Shown here piece after piece: positions 1 to 6,451 of a stretch of 6,817 nt of DNA (positions are counted from its first letter, which is position 1; each line of letters opens with the position of its first letter). A program made the position numbers and the translations under genes. Where the stretch lies: NCBI GenBank assembly GCA_029933755.1, contig JAOZNO010000199.1, positions 1 to 6,817 of the forward strand, in the 5' to 3' direction. This DNA comes from Bacteroidales bacterium. GTDB taxonomy: Bacteria; Bacteroidota; Bacteroidia; Bacteroidales; NBLH01. The notes beneath the pieces were generated by a model. That model did no database searches. It saw only the letters and a program-made list of their open reading frames with translations, and was not told the origin of the DNA.

Positions 1-124
1 CGTTTGAAATACATAAGTGAGTTTTTTTAGTGGATGTAATTATTGGGGTATAATTTGAATACGACTAAATATTCGTAAAACTTTATTAGCTGCTTAATTC
101 ATGCAGACAAATTTTCTACATTTA

Positions 125-1237
125 TTAAACTGTAACACTTATGGTGAAAAAAAACATGTTTGGCTTCGGCTCTTCAAAACTATATTGGATTGGTTTCTTG
201 GTTCGTCGGGCAATTTCAATTAATTCAATTAATGCACCACCCTCTTTATTATTTTCTTCTCCTCTTAATGCTTTGAAATATCTTTTTTTAAGTTCTTTTT
301 TGTCCAAACTGTTTAATAGCTGTATCTGCGACTTAAGTAAATCTATATGATTTTCTTCAACAAAATTACCAGCACTAATAATGAAATCATTGCCATCCTT
401 TCTAATTAAAAATATCCCTTCTCTCGTTCCGTCTTTTTCAATGGCATATTTACTAATATTTTGTAAAAGTTCAACAAGAATGTGGTAGGCCTCTTTTCTT
501 GTTTGTGCTTGAGTGAATAAGTTGTGAAGGTTATCTTCTAATATTTCTAATACAGGTAAAATTGAGCTTTGAGAGAAATCACCTTTCTCAATGATTAAGA
601 TATCTTCAGAGAGCATTTTTTTATGATAGCTTATTGCTTCTGAAATATAGAACCCCTTATTATTACTGCTTTCATCAACTGGTGTTTTTGGGTTTAGCTT
701 TACCTGATTATAAAAAATAGAAAGATTGTTTATTAATTTATCAAATACAAATTCTATTTTTTGACCAGATTTACGTGCAATTTCAATAAGCCCTAATCCT
801 GCACCACCCTTTTCTGAAAAATTGTTATTTGCTAAAACATCAACATATAGTGCTCTTAAGCTATTTTTGTCCAGACTATTAACTTTGTCCAGTTTTTCTT
901 TTAAATTAGCAATGTTTTCATTTTTAATTAAATTACCCGAAGTTATGAAATAAACATCATCTATACTCCTGGTTAGAAAAAAACCAGAATTAGCATTTTT
1001 TGATTTGGTGGAATCTTCTACTCCGGCATGGCGGATTATATTCTGAAAACATTCTGCCAGTAAAAAAGATACTTTCTTTTTTGTTTGTGAAAAACCATCC
1101 TGAACTTCAAAATGATGCTCACTTAAACCTATTATCTTAGTTGTAATTTCATCATTAATATTTCCAGCATACAATAAGCAGAAGTTATCATCAATAAATT
1201 GTTTAAAAAACCAATAGGTAGTGTTGTCCATTATCAT
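125..1237 (-). CDS. Double-domain SiaB-family (DUF6272-like) kinase-type protein, downstream paralog
   Basis: The 370-residue protein consists of two related domains, about residues 5-182 and 197-370. Domain 1 has an N-box-like ECFQNIIRH (E62, N66), a TSGN strand at 99-102 and a G-box GGAGLGL (144-150), the arrangement of a GHKL ATP-binding fold. Domain 2 repeats the plan (ELLQN with E256 and N260; SAGN 288-291), but its G-box reads GGALIEL (333-339), so two glycines are replaced by L336 and E338. No signal peptide or membrane segment is visible, so it should be cytosolic. In Pseudomonas, SiaB is a kinase of the small regulator SiaC in the SiaABCD c-di-GMP pathway; the role here is inferred from domain resemblance only. 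A second in-frame ATG at 1231 aligns exactly with the MDN start of the upstream paralog and may be the true start. Typical SiaB proteins are about half this length. The family call is fairly sure, the substrate unknown. Confidence 0.75.
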   Translation of the reverse strand: MIMDNTTYWFFKQFIDDNFCLLYAGNINDEITTKIIGLSEHHFEVQDGFSQTKKKVSFLLAECFQNIIRHAGVEDSTKSKNANSGFFLTRSIDDVYFITSGNLIKNENIANLKEKLDKVNSLDKNSLRALYVDVLANNNFSEKGGAGLGLIEIARKSGQKIEFVFDKLINNLSIFYNQVKLNPKTPVDESSNNKGFYISEAISYHKKMLSEDILIIEKGDFSQSSILPVLEILEDNLHNLFTQAQTRKEAYHILVELLQNISKYAIEKDGTREGIFLIRKDGNDFIISAGNFVEENHIDLLKSQIQLLNSLDKKELKKRYFKALRGEENNKEGGALIELIEIARRTKKPIQYSFEEPKPNMFFFTISVTV

Positions 1238-1525
1238 TCAGAAATATCAAAATACACCTTAAAAATAGAACAAAATATAAACCTTTGAAAAAATAAACAA
1301 ATAAATATTATTGTCCTTTTCTGACTACTTATTCTAGTATTTTTTAATTGTCTGAAAATTAGGTGGTTGTGCTTATGAGTGGTGTTTATTTGTTATTAAA
1401 AAATAAAATAATTTTTTGCTTTTTAACTGTTTATAGATGAATAAGGGTAGACAATTAATAATAAAAACAGGCAAATTACTTTCAGAAAGTATGAAAATTT
1501 AATGACTTGATTGTTGGTAATAACC
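1238..1525. other. Spacer between the two SiaB-like genes
   Basis: This 288-base, very AT-rich spacer separates the two minus-strand paralogs. I see no convincing gene, no strong GC-rich terminator hairpin and no clean TAnnTTTG box in the direction of the downstream gene. Its length suggests that the two genes are not tightly coupled and that the downstream copy may have its own promoter, but the sequence does not settle this. Confidence 0.5.
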
Positions 1526-2626
1526 TTAAACCGTTACACTTATGGTGAAAAAGAATTTACCTGGTTTTTGTGCTTTAAAATTATATTGAATAGCTTCTTT
1601 TGATCTTCTGGCAATTTCAATTAGCTCTATTCTTGCTTCGCCATCTTTATTATTCTTTTTTAAAGCTTTTAGGTATTTTTTTTTAAGTTCTTCTTTAGTT
1701 AAATTGTTCAGTAATTGTATTTGTGTTTCAAGTGGGTTTATATGAAACTCTTCGACAAAATTACCGGCACTTACCACAAAATTGTTTCCTTTTCTACTTA
1801 TCATGAATATACCATCTTTTCTACCGTCTTTTTCCAGTGCGTATTTACTTATATTTTGTAAAATTTCTACTATTACATGATAGACTTCTTTTTTTGATGG
1901 TGAATTTTTAAATAAAGCTGGAAGATTTTTTTCCAAAATCTCCAATACAGGTAAAATTGAACTGTGTGAAAAATCGCCTTTTTGAATCATGAAAATGTTC
2001 TTTTCTAACATTTTTCTATGAAACTTTATGGCTTCAGTAATGTGATATGTACTAATGTACCTGCCCTGTTTCACTTCTTGCTTTGCATGTAAAGTTATCT
2101 GGTTATAGAATATGGAATGATTATCCTGAAATTTATCAAATACAAATTCTATTTTTTGACCAGATTTTCGTGCAATCTCAATAAGTCCTAATCCTGCACC
2201 ACCTTTTTCTGAAAAACCTTTGTTTGCTAAAACATCAACATATAACTTACGTAAGCTATTTTTGTCCAGTATGTTTACTTCGTTAAGCTTTGTTTTTAAT
2301 TCTGCAACATTTTCATTTCTGATTAAATTTCCTGATGTAATAAAGTATTGACCAACTATATTTCGTGTCAGAAAAAAACCTGCATCAACATTCCCTGATT
2401 TATTTTTATCAATTTTTCCACCATGACGTATAATGTTCTGAAAACATTCAGCCATTAAAAATGACACTCTTTTTTTTGCTTTATTAAACTCATTATGATG
2501 TTCAAAATTATGCTCACTCAATCCAATTATCTTATCTGTAATATCGTCATTGATATTCCCATCATAGAGCAAACTAAAATTGTCTTCACTAAATTGTTCA
2601 AAAAACCAATAGGTGGAATTATCCAT
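1526..2626 (-). CDS. Double-domain SiaB-family (DUF6272-like) kinase-type protein, upstream paralog
   Basis: This 366-residue paralog of the gene at 125-1237 aligns over its whole length. By eye, identity is roughly 70% in the N-terminal domain and about 60% in the C-terminal one. Domain 1 (about 1-180) has ECFQNIIRH (E60, N64), TSGN (97-100) and an intact G-box GGAGLGL (142-148). Domain 2 (about 194-366) has EILQN (E254, N258) and SAGN, but its G-box is GEARIEL (329-335), so the glycines needed for a normal ATP lid are gone. Both paralogs end in the same FFFTISVTV strand. The ATG at 2626 follows an AT-rich leader without a Shine-Dalgarno, as is usual in Bacteroidota. It is expected to be a cytosolic Ser/Thr-type kinase or anti-sigma-like regulator. 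That is inference from SiaB, and no SiaC-like target is encoded in the window. It is the first gene of the minus-strand pair and is divergent from the peptide transporter. Confidence 0.75.
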   Translation of the reverse strand: MDNSTYWFFEQFSEDNFSLLYDGNINDDITDKIIGLSEHNFEHHNEFNKAKKRVSFLMAECFQNIIRHGGKIDKNKSGNVDAGFFLTRNIVGQYFITSGNLIRNENVAELKTKLNEVNILDKNSLRKLYVDVLANKGFSEKGGAGLGLIEIARKSGQKIEFVFDKFQDNHSIFYNQITLHAKQEVKQGRYISTYHITEAIKFHRKMLEKNIFMIQKGDFSHSSILPVLEILEKNLPALFKNSPSKKEVYHVIVEILQNISKYALEKDGRKDGIFMISRKGNNFVVSAGNFVEEFHINPLETQIQLLNNLTKEELKKKYLKALKKNNKDGEARIELIEIARRSKEAIQYNFKAQKPGKFFFTISVTV

Positions 2627-2803
2627 ATTAATTAATAAAAATACATTAAAAAGATAAAATTACGACAAAAAAGATAAGTAGTCAAGTGTATCGTATCTAA
2701 TTGAAAAAAATCGGCTGATAACTTTGGCGCTGGTTTAAATGTTCTGGGGTTTCTATAATTATCTTCTATGAGCCTGTCCGACTTTCGGCGGATTAATTTA
2801 CAG

Positions 2804-2874
2804 GGAATTAGTCATTGGTAATTAAAAATAGACGTTAATTATTATCAATTACTAATAACCAGTATACTAATTAC
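2804..2874. repeat. AT-rich palindromic intergenic element
   Basis: The left arm 2804-2824 (contains TTAGTCATTGGTAATTA) pairs with the right arm 2853-2874 (contains TAATAACCAGTATACTAATT), with about 17 of 21 positions complementary and one small gap. The middle holds further ATTA/TAAT-rich short repeats. The arms look built from degenerate heptamer-like units (attggta, attagta). It is likely a degenerate dispersed intergenic repeat. A folded RNA is possible, but the stem is almost entirely A-T. Confidence 0.45.
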
Positions 2875-3022
2875 TTGCCAGATATAAGTAATACGGATAT
2901 TAAAAATATCCCAGAATATCTAAACTAAAGCCATAACTTTCTTCGATTTAAACAATCATCTATTTATAGTTTGTATAATGTCAGTTTTTTTGTAATAATT
3001 TATTTTTTTACATTTTGTTAAA

Positions 3023-3100
3023 AGTAAGCAGTATCCTATGTTCAGTCAGCAACTCCCTGTAATGCAGCATCTTTACTGCCTATTGGGAGCTGTGTACTAT
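3023..3100. repeat. GCAGT-rich intergenic element, copy A
   Basis: It starts with AGTAAGCAGT at 3023-3032 and ends near GGGAGCTGTGTACTATC. Internally, CAGCAACTCCC can pair with GGGAGCTG (with a CAA bulge) to form a stem over an ACTGCC-containing loop. It shares its leading GTAAGCAGT and its trailing CTAnTGGGAnCTG with copy B at 3221-3297 and, more loosely, with copy C at 6452-6528. No coding potential is visible. It is best read as a small dispersed palindromic repeat. Confidence 0.5.
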
Positions 3101-3220
3101 CAAACAAATTAACAAGACACCTTACTTAAGTGAATATTCTCAATTTTATGGACAAGTACTATTTGTTTGTCTCACTTTTTAGTTTTTTTGGTATGTGAAA
3201 CTTATTTTAAGATTGGTGGA

Positions 3221-3297
3221 AGTTGGCAGTAAGCAGTCCATAGTACGCTGTTGTTCTGCAAAGTTAGCCTACTGGGAACTGCAGACTGTTATTGTTC
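3221..3297. repeat. GCAGT-rich intergenic element, copy B
   Basis: It begins AGTTGGCAGTAAGCAGTCC and ends near CTACTGGGAACTGCAGACTG. The first part (GCAGTCCATAGTA) is roughly complementary to the last part (CTACTGGGAACTGC), so the element can fold back on itself. It is the best-preserved of the three copies and lies about 205 bases after copy A in the same orientation. Confidence 0.5.
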
Positions 3298-3378
3298 CAA
3301 AATCGAAAAATATATAAAAAAGCAAAAAACTGACTTTATGGACGGACTCTTATTTAGTAATCTTAAAAGGATAATAGA

Positions 3379-3409
3379 TTTTCAGCTTACGTATTATTTG
3401 TTATTTTTG
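3379..3409 (+). promoter_or_regulatory. Candidate Bacteroidota-type promoter for the peptide transporter
   Basis: TATTTTTG at 3402-3409 fits the TAnnTTTG -7 consensus of the Bacteroidota primary sigma factor. A TTTTC run at 3379-3383 sits where the TTTG -33 element belongs (19-base spacing from TTTT). The -33 match is imperfect, and such AT-rich motifs occur by chance. If real, transcription would start near 3415, giving a 5' leader of about 110 bases that begins with the hairpin at 3418-3437. Confidence 0.3.
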
Positions 3410-3417
3410 AATTTCAA

Positions 3418-3437
3418 AAACCCTCATTGAGGGGTTT
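3418..3437 (+). terminator. Compact hairpin with flanking A/T runs (terminator-like or 5' leader hairpin)
   Basis: CCCTC (3421-3425) pairs with GAGGG (3429-3433) over an ATT loop; A3418-A3420 and T3435-T3437 extend the stem past one bulged G. On the minus strand it is followed by TTTTTG, a good intrinsic-terminator form. On the plus strand only TTT follows. No known gene ends here on either strand, so it may block antisense transcription from the right, end an unannotated RNA, or be the first structure of the transporter's leader. Confidence 0.4.
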
Positions 3438-3526
3438 AATACGAAACTTAATTACTCACAACATGAATGTAGTTATGTGTCTGATACTTAACTTAGATTT
3501 AAATAGAAAAAATAAAAACCAAACTC

Positions 3527-5026
3527 ATGAATAATTTATCTGCAAAGCAAAAACACCCAAAGGGCTTAATGGTTCTGTTTTTTACCGAAATGTGGGAGCG
3601 TTTTAGTTATTACGGCATGCGTGCCTTACTGGTTTTATACCTTACTGCTGAATTAATGACCGGCGGTTTTGGTTTAGACCGTGCAGCTGCACTTCAAATA
3701 TATGCTATTTTTACAGGGCTGGTTTATCTAACACCAATTCCGGGTGGTTATTTAGCTGACAAGTATCTTGGGCAACGAAAAGCCGTATTTATTGGAGCTT
3801 TTTTAATGGCTATTGGTCAGTTTTTAATGGCCTGGTCAGAATTTGGCGAAATGGAATCCAGAGAATTTCTGCGTAATAATGGTTTGGGATTAATCATTGT
3901 AGGAACAGGTTTTTTCAAAGCAAATATTTCAACCATTGTAGGTAATTTATATTCTGAAAACGATAAACGTAAAGATTCCGCTTTCACCATTTTTTACATG
4001 GGGATAAATGTTGGTGCTTTAGCAGGTCCTCTAATTGCGGGATCATTAGGTGAAGGTATTGATTGGTTTTGGGGCTTTGGCTCAGCAGGTGTAGGAATGT
4101 TAATTAGTACGGTTTGGTTTTATATTCAGCGTGATAAATTGGGAACAGCAGGAATGCCTCCGAATAAAAAATTAAAAGAAGGTGAAACCTATTACAAATT
4201 TGATAATGGCGACCGCTTTGATATTTTATACTACGTAGTAGGAAGCATTTTACTGGTTTGGGGTATTATAGAGCTTTGGTCGAATATTTCAGAATTATCT
4301 AAAGACATCCTTAGTGGGGCACTTGCAATTATTGGTGGTGGTTTTATTGCCTATGTGATTTTTAAAAATACAACGGGGAAAGTAGCTTGGAGCCGAATGA
4401 GCGTAATCTTAATCTTAGCGATATTTAATATTTTCTTTTGGTCAGGTTATGAACAGGCCGGCGGAACATTTAATCTGTTTGCTGCAGAAAGCACTAACAG
4501 GTTAACTTCGTGGTTTGAAATTCCGGCAACTCTGTTTCAATCTGTACCGGCATTATACATCATTCTTTTTGCCTTACCTTTTGCGGCCCTTTGGCTAAGA
4601 CTAAATGCTATAGGTAAAGAACCCCGAACACCCGTAAAGTTTGCTATGGGCTTAATTTTAATGAGTATTGGTTTTATTATTATGAATAAAGCAGCACAAA
4701 ATGCCGGAGATGGATTTATGGTTTCACCCATGTGGTTATTAATGGTTTATTTTATGCATACCATGGGCGAATTAATGCTTTCGCCAATTGGGCTTTCTAT
4801 GATTACCAAACTTGCCCCACAAAAAATTGTTTCTATTATGATGGGAGTTTGGTTTGGAAGTATTGCAGCGGCTAATTATATGGCAGGTATACTTGAAGAT
4901 CTTTTATACCACTATTGGCCTGATATGCATCTGTTTGCATTCTTGACCATGACCACTTTGTCTACTGGTGTATTGTTGTTAATTATATCGCCTTTATTAA
5001 ATAAAATGATGAAGGGAATTCATTAA
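3527..5026 (+). CDS. POT/PTR2-family proton-coupled di-/tripeptide transporter
   Basis: The 499-residue inner-membrane protein of the major facilitator superfamily imports di- and tripeptides with protons. Family hallmarks are all present: the TM1 motif ExxERFxYYG (E21, E24, R25, Y28-G30), the MFS loop GGYLADKYLGQRK (73-85), the PTR2 signature GTGFFKAN (126-133), FYMGINVGAL (156-165), WSGYEQAGGT with E309-Q310, and the late-helix GELMLSPIG with E415. Length matches bacterial POT proteins, which usually have 14 helices including two central ones that join the halves. The ATG at 3527 puts the ExxER motif at the usual distance from the N-terminus. A candidate promoter lies about 120 bases upstream. 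By eye its codons are richer in G+C than the SiaB-like genes. The amidohydrolase 201 bases downstream on the same strand could act on imported compounds, but that link is speculative. The family call is firm and the exact peptide preference unknown. Confidence 0.95.
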   Translation: MNNLSAKQKHPKGLMVLFFTEMWERFSYYGMRALLVLYLTAELMTGGFGLDRAAALQIYAIFTGLVYLTPIPGGYLADKYLGQRKAVFIGAFLMAIGQFLMAWSEFGEMESREFLRNNGLGLIIVGTGFFKANISTIVGNLYSENDKRKDSAFTIFYMGINVGALAGPLIAGSLGEGIDWFWGFGSAGVGMLISTVWFYIQRDKLGTAGMPPNKKLKEGETYYKFDNGDRFDILYYVVGSILLVWGIIELWSNISELSKDILSGALAIIGGGFIAYVIFKNTTGKVAWSRMSVILILAIFNIFFWSGYEQAGGTFNLFAAESTNRLTSWFEIPATLFQSVPALYIILFALPFAALWLRLNAIGKEPRTPVKFAMGLILMSIGFIIMNKAAQNAGDGFMVSPMWLLMVYFMHTMGELMLSPIGLSMITKLAPQKIVSIMMGVWFGSIAAANYMAGILEDLLYHYWPDMHLFAFLTMTTLSTGVLLLIISPLLNKMMKGIH

Positions 5027-5027
5027 A

Positions 5028-5150
5028 ATGAAAATAAAAGCCTGTTTGACTTTTGGTGAGAAATATGTAAGCGTAAAGTCGAAATTATGCGAGAGAACTC
5101 GACAGACAAATAAAAAAGAACTGCAGAAAGTATTAAAGCAGTATATATAA
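5028..5150 (+). CDS. Possible 40-residue basic small protein after the transporter
   Basis: An ATG begins one base after the transporter stop codon (TAA at 5024-5026) and runs 40 codons to TAA at 5148-5150. The product begins MKIKACLTFGEKYVSV, is rich in Lys/Arg, and has two cysteines (C6, C21) and no membrane segment. The close spacing would allow coupled translation. I recognise no family, and an open frame of this length can arise by chance, so it may simply be 3' spacer. It is listed because it fills most of the gap before the next gene. Confidence 0.18.
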   Translation: MKIKACLTFGEKYVSVKSKLCERTRQTNKKELQKVLKQYI

Positions 5151-5227
5151 AGTGCACATTTAAACTACAAACTAAAGCTGTTGTAAAATTTAAGACCGCA
5201 AACTAAAACAGTAACTATATAAATTAA

Positions 5228-5989
5228 ATGAGACCATATATTCTAGCAGAAACAAACTGGGATACACTTAAGAATGCTGAAATTGAATTGGCCGTTCTTC
5301 CCTGGGGTGCTACGGAAGCACATAATTATCATTTGCCCTACGCAACCGACAATTTTGAAGCGAATCTTATAGCTGCTGAATCAGCTAAATTGGCATGGAA
5401 TAAGGATGCCAAAGTAATAGTATTACCTACAATTCCTTTTGGTGTTAATACGGGGCAATCAGATATTTTTCTTGATATAAACCTTAACCCTAGTACGCAA
5501 TTTGCTATTTTATCAGATATTCTTGAAGTTCTTAACCGACAGGGAGTCTATAAATTTCTAATTCTGAATAGTCATGGGGGAAATGATTTTAAACCAATAG
5601 TGAGGGAATTGGGGCTTAAATTTCCGAAAATGTTTCTTTCTTTTGCAAGTTGGTATCAGTCAGTTGATTTAAAAACCTATTTTGATAATCCTGGTGATCA
5701 TGCAGATGAAATGGAAACAAGTTTAATGCTTTACCTAAAACCAGATTTAGTTTTACCTAAAGAAAAATGGGGAGATGGAAAAGAGAAGAAAAATAAAATA
5801 TTAAGTTTTTCAGAAGGCTGGGCCTGGACTGAACGTAAATGGTCACAAATTAGTGAAGATACGGGAATTGGTAATCCGAAGTCAGCAACTAAAGAAAAGG
5901 GTGAGAAATATTTTAATGCTGTTTGTGAGAAAATAGGCAATTTGTTTATTGACATTTGCAAAGCGGATATTCAAAATTTATATGAATAG
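5228..5989 (+). CDS. Creatininase-family metal-dependent amidohydrolase
   Basis: The 253-residue protein has the usual family length and core motifs. Near the N-terminus, LPWGATEAHNYHLPYATD supplies the expected metal ligands E30, H32 and D41. LNSHGGND (113-120) gives H116, and GDHADEMETS (156-165) gives H158, E161 and E163, which match the HAxExETS segment of MftE/ArfB-like relatives rather than true creatininase. The family hydrolyses cyclic or linear amide bonds (creatinine, formamidopyrimidine intermediates, the mycofactocin peptide) with divalent metal ions. The substrate here cannot be told: the window holds no creatine, riboflavin or mycofactocin genes. No signal peptide is seen, so it should be cytosolic. 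W26 and N33 replace residues that are more often I/V and G in the family's LPxGSxEQHGPHLP motif. The next gene starts 30 bases downstream, which suggests co-transcription. Confidence 0.88.
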   Translation: MRPYILAETNWDTLKNAEIELAVLPWGATEAHNYHLPYATDNFEANLIAAESAKLAWNKDAKVIVLPTIPFGVNTGQSDIFLDINLNPSTQFAILSDILEVLNRQGVYKFLILNSHGGNDFKPIVRELGLKFPKMFLSFASWYQSVDLKTYFDNPGDHADEMETSLMLYLKPDLVLPKEKWGDGKEKKNKILSFSEGWAWTERKWSQISEDTGIGNPKSATKEKGEKYFNAVCEKIGNLFIDICKADIQNLYE

Positions 5990-6019
5990 ATTTACCGAAA
6001 AATATTTTGTCTAAAACTT

Positions 6020-6391
6020 ATGAATTTACCACATATACAAAATGACAATCTTGCTGAATTCTTGAAAAAGGAAGATGTCATCCGTGAAACAGCGGCACAG
6101 ATCATGAAAGATTTTGCATTGTTTGGTATCCAAATTTTATTTTCAGGTAAAATAGAATCTGCTTATGACGAACTGCTAGAACAACTTGTTAGTCAGATAA
6201 ATATCTTGCTTGAAAATGATGATAAAATACTTCTTTCAGTACTTTACCAGGTAGATATTTCTGAAAAGGATTTGAGAAAAACGAAATTGGATTTCCCAAA
6301 TTATGATCAAGTTGAAGTAATTGCACATCAAATAATTGCAAGAGATTTAAAAAAAGTGCTATCACGTAGGTATTTTAAGTCAAAACGATAA
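6020..6391 (+). CDS. Conserved-looking hypothetical protein, 123 residues
   Basis: I do not recognise the family. The protein is soluble and probably mostly helical: an N-terminal acidic/amphipathic helix region (about 8-35), a stretch DFALFGIQILFSGK (31-44), a leucine-rich helix with LLEQLVSQINILLEND (about 53-68), then a strand-like ILLSVLYQVDISEKDL, and a basic C-terminus ending RDLKKVLSRRYFKSKR. There is no signal peptide or membrane helix and no cysteine. It lies 30 bases after the creatininase-family gene on the same strand, so it is probably translated from the same message. The alternating hydrophobic pattern and in-frame length argue that it is a real gene. A role in binding or regulating the amidohydrolase is possible but has no direct support. 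Confidence 0.7.
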   Translation: MNLPHIQNDNLAEFLKKEDVIRETAAQIMKDFALFGIQILFSGKIESAYDELLEQLVSQINILLENDDKILLSVLYQVDISEKDLRKTKLDFPNYDQVEVIAHQIIARDLKKVLSRRYFKSKR

Positions 6392-6451
6392 TACATCATT
6401 AAAAGTCCAATTCATTTGTTTTTTTAATGGTAGTTATTTTATAGCAAGTTA

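Larger units (their letters stand above)
2767..3352. repeat. Imperfect inverted pair, possible ends of a decayed insertion element
   Basis: The left sequence TATGAGCCTGTCC (2767-2779) matches the reverse complement of 3340-3352 (TAAGAGTCCGTCC) at 10 of 13 positions. GAGnCnGTCC resembles the terminal repeats of some bacterial insertion sequences, and the pair encloses about 560 bases without a transposase reading frame. No target-site duplication is evident outside the pair. It could be a non-autonomous or decayed element, or chance in low-complexity DNA; the call is weak. Confidence 0.2.
2627..3526. other. 900-base gene-free, repeat-rich spacer between divergent genes
   Basis: No open frame of convincing length or composition is visible on either strand. 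The spacer holds a nested hairpin near 2773-2804 (CCTGT pairing with ACAGG), an AT-rich palindromic element (2804-2874), two GCAGT-rich elements (3023-3100 and 3221-3297), two TTTATGGAC motifs (3145-3153 and 3335-3343), and a candidate promoter plus hairpin at 3379-3437 before the transporter. It reads as a site of repeated small-element insertion and decay rather than as a lost gene. A small RNA cannot be excluded, since there is a hairpin with a short T run on the plus strand and no gene upstream of it. Confidence 0.6.

Noticed and set aside
1..124. Possible promoter (TATAATTTG near 50) or gene end at the left edge
   Set aside because: The motif has the wrong internal spacing for TAnnTTTG and would only drive antisense RNA; no open frame or strong hairpin is visible.
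141..350. Plus-strand open frame of 69 codons
   Set aside because: It lies wholly antisense to the C-terminal domain of the SiaB-like gene, which is supported by a full-length paralog; this frame is a shadow.
4537..4731. Minus-strand open frame of 64 codons
   Set aside because: It is antisense inside the POT transporter gene, whose motifs are continuous across it.
5078..5103. GTCGA...TCGAC inverted repeat after the transporter as a terminator
   Set aside because: The stem is only five pairs with a 16-base loop and no following T tract.
5160..5225. Repeated AAACTAAA/GCAAACTAAAACAGT stretch before the amidohydrolase gene
   Set aside because: It may be a worn relative of the GCAGT-type repeats, but the match is too short and low in complexity to call.
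5731..5961. Minus-strand open frame of 76 codons
   Set aside because: It is antisense inside the creatininase-family gene and has no start signal or family features of its own.
6397..6429. CATTAAAA/TTTTAATG hairpin as terminator of the hypothetical gene
   Set aside because: The stem is almost wholly A-T with a 17-base loop and is not followed by a T run.
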